Made by a program: the position numbers and the translations under genes
In this document: positions 6,395 to 10,810 of the stretch, piece by piece
How the letters are laid out: each line of letters starts with the position of its first letter
Position numbering within the stretch: the first letter of the stretch is position 1
Source: an uncultured Lachnospiraceae bacterium
Lineage (GTDB): Bacteria; Bacillota; Clostridia; Lachnospirales; Lachnospiraceae
Length of the DNA: 10,810 nt
Assembly: GCA_910588775.1 (NCBI GenBank)
Contig: CAJURH010000048.1
Coordinates: 1-10,810, forward strand
Direction of reading: 5' to 3'
The notes under the pieces: model-generated
The model's input: the letters and a program-made list of their open reading frames with translations, nothing else
What the model was told of the DNA's origin: nothing
Database searches by the model: none

Positions 6395-7443
6395 AAGCAT
6401 TTGTTTTACACCAAATCGGTGATTTCCGGCTGGAAAATGCGGCGGACCCCAAGCCAAAAGAAGGAGAAACGCTGGTGGAGGTGAAGGCCACCGGCATCTG
6501 TGGCTCGGACATCCCAAGAATCTACCAGAGCGGAACCTATTCCTATCCTCTGATACCGGGGCACGAATTCTCCGGCGTTGTAAGAGAGACGAAAGCCGCA
6601 ACGGACTCCCGGTGGCTTGATAAACGGGTGGGCGTCTTTCCGCTGATTCCGTGCCGCCGCTGCGCGCCATGTCTGAAAAGCCAATATGAAATGTGCCGAA
6701 ACTACAGCTATCTGGGTTCCCGCAGAAACGGCGGTTTCGCCCAATACGTAGCCGTCCCTACAGACAATCTCATTGAATTGCCGGAAAGCGTCAATTTCAC
6801 AGAAGCCGCCATGCTGGAGCCTATGGCCGTGGCCGTCCATGCCATGCGGCGCGTGAAAATAAATCCTTCCGACACAGCCGTGGTCTGTGGCTTAGGAACC
6901 ATCGGCCTTCTGCTGCTGATGTTCCTTATAGAATCCGGCGTTTCGAAGATTTTCGCCTTGGGCAACAAGGAGTTCCAGCGCCAGACCGCTAAAAAGCTTG
7001 GACTGCCTGATGGCTTCTACTGTGACGTCCGAAACCAGGATGTGGAAAAATGGATACAAGCGCAAACAAACGGACTGGGTGCGGATGTCTTCTTCGAGTG
7101 CGTGGGCAAGAACGAAACCCTGTGCCAGGCGGTGGAATTCACCGCGCCTGGAGGAAAAGTCATGCTCATCGGCAACCCCCACGCCCACATGGCCCTGGAA
7201 AAACAGATTTACTGGAAAATCCTGCGCAACCAGCTGACCATAGCTGGAACATGGAACTCCTCTTTCACCCACGATCCGAAAGACGACTGGCATTACGCTT
7301 TGGACCGGCTTTCCCAGAAGCGAATCTCTCCGACGGAACTGATTTCGCATACTTTCCCCTTGGAAGAGCTGGAACAGGGATTTCGCATTATGCGGGATAA
7401 GACAGAAGATTATGGCAAAATTATGGGAATCGTCTCATATTGA
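6391..7443 (+). CDS. Zinc-dependent polyol-phosphate dehydrogenase (MDR family)
   Basis: Medium-chain alcohol dehydrogenase of 350 residues, resembling galactitol-1-phosphate and sorbitol dehydrogenases. Catalytic-zinc residues are Cys37 (GICGSD), His58/Glu59 (GHEFSG) and Glu143 (MLEPMA). A structural zinc site is formed by Cys88, 91, 94 and 102. The nucleotide fold has GLGTIG at 167-172. The strand after it ends ALGNK (189-193) without the acidic residue usual in NAD enzymes, which hints at NADP(H). Its start overlaps the cytidylyltransferase stop (ATGA), so the two are translationally coupled. In this setting it likely reduces a pentulose 5-phosphate to ribitol 5-phosphate or an isomer, as TarJ does, before CTP activation; single-gene annotation would probably say galactitol-1-phosphate dehydrogenase. 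No terminator is visible in the 23 bases before the convergent glycosyltransferase stop. The enzyme class is certain; the substrate is inferred. Confidence 0.88.
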   Translation: MKAFVLHQIGDFRLENAADPKPKEGETLVEVKATGICGSDIPRIYQSGTYSYPLIPGHEFSGVVRETKAATDSRWLDKRVGVFPLIPCRRCAPCLKSQYEMCRNYSYLGSRRNGGFAQYVAVPTDNLIELPESVNFTEAAMLEPMAVAVHAMRRVKINPSDTAVVCGLGTIGLLLLMFLIESGVSKIFALGNKEFQRQTAKKLGLPDGFYCDVRNQDVEKWIQAQTNGLGADVFFECVGKNETLCQAVEFTAPGGKVMLIGNPHAHMALEKQIYWKILRNQLTIAGTWNSSFTHDPKDDWHYALDRLSQKRISPTELISHTFPLEELEQGFRIMRDKTEDYGKIMGIVSY

Positions 7444-7466
7444 AGCGCCAGAAAAAATGTGTTAGA

Positions 7467-8438
7467 TTATTTCTCAGAGGCAGCCGCCAACTCTTGGCAC
7501 AGAGCCAGCTTTTTCGCCGGAAACTCCTCCTGACAGCGGATATCCAGGATGGCCGGGGTATTTCTAGCGTTTTCATACCAGTCCCAGGCGTTTTTATAAT
7601 CCTGTATCTCCATATAATAGTCGCCCGCTTCCATACACAGTTCCGCGCAGGGGGCGGCGGCTATGCCGTTCAGGCACAGACTGAGAAATTCCGCGTAATT
7701 TTTTCCCAGGCGGTTTACGCGGGCCAGCACGCATAGAGCTTCCATCTGCTCATCCTGACTGCGGGCAGCGTCTTGCAAAGATTTTCGGAAAAAAAACTCC
7801 GCCTCTCGAAAATCCTGGTTGGTTCCGGCTATAAAAAGCTCGCGGGCATACATATTGTGCAGCCGCGCCGACAGGCGAACCCCTTTTTGCGCAACCGTTT
7901 TCAAAATCTTTATATCCCGGTTGGCGTGACTGCTGTCCGGCAGATGGAGGATTTCAATATCGCTGTCATAGACCACTGGCTGCAATCGAATGGTTTCGTG
8001 CACAGGGTCCACCCACTGAAACGTGCGCAGACGTTTGAAAAGCTTGGGGCGGTAATCTTTTTCAAAATTTTCTGTGGTCCTATACGCGTGCCGGTTCACA
8101 TAAATCATCTGCACAATCTCAACCTCCGGCAAAAGCGTTTGTTTTAGATTCAAGAACTTCCGGCGACTGGCCGGCTCCAATATTTCATCGGCATCCGGCG
8201 CATAGATATAATCGCACTGCGCCAGGGAAAACGCGTAGTTTCTGGCATGGGCAAAATCGTCTCTCCACTGATAATCGTAAACACGGCCGGCATACTTGGC
8301 CGCCACCTTTTTCGTATCGTCGGTGGAACCGGTGTCTACAATTACAAGCTCATCCCACAGGCCCTGTAGAGAGTCCAGACACCTTGCCAGACGGTTTTCC
8401 TCATTTTTTACGATCATGCATACACTGATGGTAATCAT
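7467..8438 (-). CDS. GT2-family glycosyltransferase with helical repeat tail
   Basis: Cytosolic family 2 glycosyltransferase of 323 residues, transferring a nucleotide-activated sugar to an unknown acceptor. The GT-A domain (about 1-180) shows the start ITISVCMIVKNEE, the nucleotide-binding LVIVDTGSTDDT (31-42), the RDDFAHARN segment (59-67) and the metal-binding DAD at 82-84. WVDPVHETI at 142-150 matches the acceptor-side region of this subgroup. From about 190 to 320 the protein is alpha-helical with TPR-like segments (YAREL-F, AEFFFRKSL, YYMEIQDYKNAWDWYENA), as in many Firmicute members. ATG at 8438 has GAGGAGG (8447-8453) 8 bases upstream; an in-frame TTG at 8444 is too close to that site. 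It diverges from the polyprenyl phosphotransferase gene, so a role in surface glycan or protein glycosylation is plausible but unproven. Confidence 0.9.
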   Translation of the reverse strand: MITISVCMIVKNEENRLARCLDSLQGLWDELVIVDTGSTDDTKKVAAKYAGRVYDYQWRDDFAHARNYAFSLAQCDYIYAPDADEILEPASRRKFLNLKQTLLPEVEIVQMIYVNRHAYRTTENFEKDYRPKLFKRLRTFQWVDPVHETIRLQPVVYDSDIEILHLPDSSHANRDIKILKTVAQKGVRLSARLHNMYARELFIAGTNQDFREAEFFFRKSLQDAARSQDEQMEALCVLARVNRLGKNYAEFLSLCLNGIAAAPCAELCMEAGDYYMEIQDYKNAWDWYENARNTPAILDIRCQEEFPAKKLALCQELAAASEK

Positions 8439-8470
8439 GGACAACCCCTCCTCTTAAAAACCTCCTAAAT

Positions 8471-8499
8471 ATTGTGGGGGATATGGGAGAAATTGTCAA
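8471..8499 (-). promoter_or_regulatory. Promoter of the GT2 glycosyltransferase
   Basis: On the minus strand, a perfect TTGACA (8494-8499) lies 17 bases before CACAAT (8471-8476), a 4-of-6 match to the -10. Transcription would start near 8464, leaving a leader of about 26 bases that contains the GAGGAGG ribosome binding site. The 78-base divergent gap also serves the plus-strand phosphotransferase, for which I found no clear promoter. Confidence 0.6.
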
Positions 8500-8516
8500 G
8501 AATGTGAGAGATAGAA

Positions 8517-9926
8517 ATGAAAAAAAAATATGAAAGCACACCTGGATTAGCGCTGCTTGATCTGCTGTCCCTTATCCTCTCTTATGCAATCGGATATTAC
8601 ATGCGTTTTCGCACGCTGGAAGGGATTCTGGACGAACAATTCTACCGGATTGGCATCGTATGCCTTCTTCTGGTTTATATATGTGTAGCTCTGCGCACAG
8701 ACTGTCTGGAAAATCTCATGGAACGAAGTTATTCCAGGGAAATCGCGCTGGTTTTCCAAATAAACTGCGCACTGGCCGTGGTCCTGGCCCTGGCGCTCTA
8801 TTTCCTGCACATCGCCGGGGATTATTCCCGTATGTTCTTTGGCTGGATTTTCATCGCCGACGTGACATTGATGTCCTCCTTCCGCTGCATCTATAAGAAG
8901 CTGTTGAGAAAATATTATTCCGTGGAAAAATTCGCCAAACGGTTCTTAATCCTCACCACATTGAACGTGGCCAAACGGGTCTACCGAGAACTGACCGCGT
9001 CTGTGCCTGCGGATTATAGCCTAGTGGGAATGGTTTTGCTGGACGGTAAGGAAAAATCCCTGACCAAAAAATTCCAGGATATTGTAGTGACCGACCGGGA
9101 ACATATGTATGATTACATACGAACTGGAGCCATCGACGAGGTTTTCATCAGCGTCACCAACTATCCGGTGCACGAAATCGAGGACGTAATTCTGACGTTG
9201 CAGCACATGGGCATTGTGGTCAACGTAAACGTTCAGACCTTTGGCCTGAAAACCCGCGAAAAAACGCTGCGGGAATTCGGCTCCCATTCTGTGCTGACCT
9301 ACAGCGCCAATATGTTTGACAGCGCATCCCTGTTTTTGAAAAGGGGCATGGATATTCTGGGCAGTCTGATGGGACTTATCATCACCGCCCTGCTGACAAT
9401 CGTCTTCGGGCCGCTGATTTTCCTGGAATCCCCAGGCCCTGTGTTCTTTTCCCAGATCCGTATCGGGAAGAATGGCCGGCGGTTCAAGATCTACAAATTC
9501 CGCTCTATGTACATGGACGCAGAGGAACGGAAAAAAGAGCTAATGGATCAAAATGAAATGAACGGACAGATGTTCAAGATGGCCAACGACCCCCGCGTGA
9601 CAAAAGTGGGAGCATTCATCCGGCGAACCAGCATCGACGAATTTCCCCAATTTTACAACGTCCTGAAAGGGGACATGAGCCTGGTGGGCACCCGGCCGCC
9701 CACGGAAGACGAGTTCCTTCATTATACTAATGAGCAGAAACGCCGTCTGAGCTTAAAGCCGGGCATCACCGGACTGTGGCAGGTAAGCGGCCGCAGTGAC
9801 ATCACAGACTTTGACGAAGTGGTGAAACTGGATTTGCAGTACATAGACAACTGGTCTGTGTGGCAGGACATTAAAATCATCGGGAAAACCATATGGACCG
9901 TAATCCGCGCATCCGGCGCCCATTAA
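8517..9926 (+). CDS. Polyprenyl-phosphate sugar phosphotransferase
   Basis: Membrane enzyme that starts a surface polysaccharide by moving a sugar 1-phosphate from a UDP-sugar to undecaprenyl phosphate (WbaP/WcaJ-type initiating transferase), 469 residues, normal length. About four hydrophobic segments lie at 11-28, 46-60, 80-99 and 107-122. A soluble middle domain (about 140-250) follows, then another hydrophobic helix at 278-305. The C-terminal catalytic domain shows SPGPVFFSQIRIG (305-317), KIYKFRSM (324-331), the catalytic-type SIDEFPQ with Asp374/Glu375, GDMSLVGTRP (385-394) and the closing KPGITGLWQVSGR (414-426). The ATG at 8517 has only a weak GAGAG (8506-8510) 6 bases upstream. It is transcribed away from the GT2 gene. 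The sugar transferred (hexose, galactose or N-acetyl sugar) cannot be told from sequence. Confidence 0.93.
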   Translation: MKKKYESTPGLALLDLLSLILSYAIGYYMRFRTLEGILDEQFYRIGIVCLLLVYICVALRTDCLENLMERSYSREIALVFQINCALAVVLALALYFLHIAGDYSRMFFGWIFIADVTLMSSFRCIYKKLLRKYYSVEKFAKRFLILTTLNVAKRVYRELTASVPADYSLVGMVLLDGKEKSLTKKFQDIVVTDREHMYDYIRTGAIDEVFISVTNYPVHEIEDVILTLQHMGIVVNVNVQTFGLKTREKTLREFGSHSVLTYSANMFDSASLFLKRGMDILGSLMGLIITALLTIVFGPLIFLESPGPVFFSQIRIGKNGRRFKIYKFRSMYMDAEERKKELMDQNEMNGQMFKMANDPRVTKVGAFIRRTSIDEFPQFYNVLKGDMSLVGTRPPTEDEFLHYTNEQKRRLSLKPGITGLWQVSGRSDITDFDEVVKLDLQYIDNWSVWQDIKIIGKTIWTVIRASGAH

Positions 9927-9935
9927 AAGGGCGCC
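9915..9935 (+). other. GC-rich hairpin spanning a stop codon
   Basis: GGCGCCC (9915-9921) and GGGCGCC (9929-9935) form a perfect 7-bp stem around ATTAAAA, which contains the TAA stop of the phosphotransferase gene. Neither strand has a T-run after it, so it is not a textbook terminator. It sits between convergent genes, where it could end transcripts or stabilise 3' ends in both directions. Confidence 0.45.
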
Positions 9936-9949
9936 GCGCGAATTAGGAA

Positions 9950-10399
9950 CTACTCCAGAATCTTCTTCAGCTCATCCATAAATGTATTGACGTCTTTAAA
10001 TTCCCTGTACACAGAAGCGAACCGCACATAGGCCACCCCATCCAGATCCTTTAAATGCTCCATCACAATCTCGCCAATGCGGGCGCTGGGGATTTCCCGC
10101 TCTCCTTCGTTGAAAATCTGGGTTTCAATGGCGTCTATAGTCTCATCCAGCGTCTCCACGGAAATGGGCCGCTTGTAACAAGCGCGCAGAACGCCGTCCT
10201 CCACTTTCGCCCGGTTATACTGTTCCCGGCTCATATCTTTCTTGATAACAATCAATGGAATGGTTTCCACCTTCTCATAGGTGGTAAAACGTTTGCCGCA
10301 CGCATCACACAGCCGTCTGCGCCGTATGGAATTATTCTCCTCCACCGGCCTGGAATCCACCACCCGGGTATTCTCCTGATTACAAAAAGGACATCTCAT
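9950..10399 (-). CDS. nrdR: Transcriptional repressor NrdR
   Basis: Zinc-ribbon and ATP-cone repressor of ribonucleotide reductase genes. It senses ATP/dATP and binds paired NrdR boxes. The 149-residue length is typical. The zinc ribbon uses Cys3 and Cys6 (MRCPFC) with Cys31 and Cys34 (LCDACGKRFTTYE), with the arginine-rich SIRRRRLC segment between them. The ATP-cone runs from about 49 to 139 (IVIKKDMSREQYNRAKVEDG onward), with VAYVRFASVYREFKDV near its end. The ATG at 10399 has GGGAGGT (10405-10411) 5 bases upstream. It is divergent from the YlmC/YmxH gene across 77 bases. I saw no convincing NrdR box in that gap, so there is no sign of self-control. No ribonucleotide reductase gene is in the window. 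Confidence 0.98.
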   Translation of the reverse strand: MRCPFCNQENTRVVDSRPVEENNSIRRRRLCDACGKRFTTYEKVETIPLIVIKKDMSREQYNRAKVEDGVLRACYKRPISVETLDETIDAIETQIFNEGEREIPSARIGEIVMEHLKDLDGVAYVRFASVYREFKDVNTFMDELKKILE

Positions 10400-10476
10400 G
10401 CTCTACCTCCCTGTACATTCATCCGTACTCTTTTTCCCCTCAGCCCCATATAGATATATAAAAAAGGATTTTTCCT

Positions 10477-10734
10477 ATGCGGCTGTGCGAATTAAAACAA
10501 AAAGAAGTGATTAACACCTGTACTTGCAAAAGCTTGGGCTGCCCCATCGACGTGGAGTTCAACCCCAAAACCGGAAAGCTTACCGCATTGATTCTGCCCG
10601 GCCCGGGACGCATCTGCGGTTTCCTGGGCAGGGATAGCGAATATGTGATACCATGGGACTGCATTTGCCAAATCGGTGAAGATATTATCCTGGTGGAAAT
10701 CAAAGAGGACCAATGCCTCAAAGACAAACCGTAA
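10477..10734 (+). CDS. YlmC/YmxH-family sporulation protein (PRC-barrel-like)
   Basis: Small 85-residue protein of the YlmC/YmxH family, often annotated as a sporulation protein; molecular function is not established. Family features are the start MRLCELKQKEVINT, the GCPIDVEFNPKTGKLTALI beta segment (21-39), IPWDCICQIGEDIILVE (58-74) and a short acidic-basic tail, as expected of a PRC-barrel-like fold. Five cysteines (4, 15, 17, 22, 47) plus Cys62, Cys64 and Cys80 make it unusually cysteine-rich for its size. The ATG at 10477 follows AAAAAGGA (10461-10468) by 8 bases. It is divergent from nrdR. Its stop is 10 bases from the stop of the convergent partial gene at the window edge, with no terminator between them. 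Confidence 0.92.
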   Translation: MRLCELKQKEVINTCTCKSLGCPIDVEFNPKTGKLTALILPGPGRICGFLGRDSEYVIPWDCICQIGEDIILVEIKEDQCLKDKP

Positions 10735-10744
10735 GGAAACCCCC

Positions 10745-10810
10745 TCAGAATCTCACCCACCGCAAATGTTCATCTATCTGCGCATCCGTGGAACAAACCG
10801 CAACCCGGTG
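10745..10810 (-). CDS. C-terminal end of an unidentified protein (partial)
   Basis: An open frame enters from the right window edge on the minus strand and runs 21 codons to a TGA at 10745-10747. It encodes HRVAVCSTDAQIDEHLRWVR plus a final Phe. It is read as a real gene end because the frame is open, the composition is protein-like, and the spacing to the convergent YlmC/YmxH stop fits the compact layout. The tail weakly recalls the closing strand and helix of fold-type I PLP enzymes, but this is far too little to name it. Confidence 0.5.
   Translation of the reverse strand, partial: HRVAVCSTDAQIDEHLRWVRF

Noticed and set aside
7440..7736. Plus-strand frame overlapping the dehydrogenase stop, which could look like a fourth operon gene
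   Set aside because: It runs antisense through the conserved glycosyltransferase C-terminus and has no protein family features.
10440..10460. AT-rich CATATAGATATATA between nrdR and the YlmC/YmxH gene as an NrdR box or promoter
   Set aside because: It lacks the ACA and TGT arms of an NrdR box, and no matching -35 was found on either strand for a firm promoter call.
10465..10476. Hairpin AGGA-TTTT-TCCT that could hide the ribosome binding site of the YlmC/YmxH gene
   Set aside because: Only four base pairs, half of them A-U; too weak to claim regulation.

Overview
The window looks like chromosomal DNA of an endospore-forming, low-to-mid GC Firmicute, most likely a clostridial relative such as the Lachnospiraceae. 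The main evidence is a clear SpoIIID, a YlmC/YmxH-family sporulation protein next to nrdR, strong AGGAGG-type ribosome binding sites, sigma-A-like promoters, and GTG and TTG starts beside ATG. The lineage call is inferred from protein resemblance, not from a search. The window is densely coded: the largest non-coding gaps are about 165 bases (4845-5010) and 147 bases (4431-4577). I saw no tRNA, rRNA, CRISPR array, insertion sequence or riboswitch.

Left part, all minus strand: spoIIID (4578-4844), a secreted cellulase-like protein resembling DUF5722 (3081-4430), a MATE-family exporter (1638-2969) and guaA (44-1588). The secreted protein and the exporter each have their own promoter and are separated by a strong hairpin. 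guaA lies 49 bases behind the exporter with no visible terminator between them.

Middle, plus strand: a tight three-gene operon (5011-7443) behind a good extended -10 promoter. It encodes a divergent ribulose-phosphate 3-epimerase-like enzyme, an IspD/TarI-like cytidylyltransferase and a zinc-dependent polyol-phosphate dehydrogenase. Together they could turn a pentulose 5-phosphate into a CDP-polyol (CDP-ribitol or an isomer) for a cell-surface polymer. This is the most interesting unit of the window, because single-gene annotation would call these enzymes Rpe, IspD and galactitol-1-phosphate dehydrogenase and miss the pathway. Next come a GT2 glycosyltransferase with a helical repeat tail (minus, 7467-8438) and a polyprenyl-phosphate sugar phosphotransferase (plus, 8517-9926). 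Both are surface-glycan enzymes, which supports an envelope role for the operon.

Right part: nrdR (minus, 9950-10399), the divergent YlmC/YmxH gene (plus, 10477-10734) and the last 21 codons of an unidentified minus-strand gene (10745-10810).

Several starts were set from ribosome binding sites and promoters: GTG for guaA, an internal ATG for the MATE exporter, TTG for spoIIID, and internal ATGs for the epimerase, cytidylyltransferase and glycosyltransferase.
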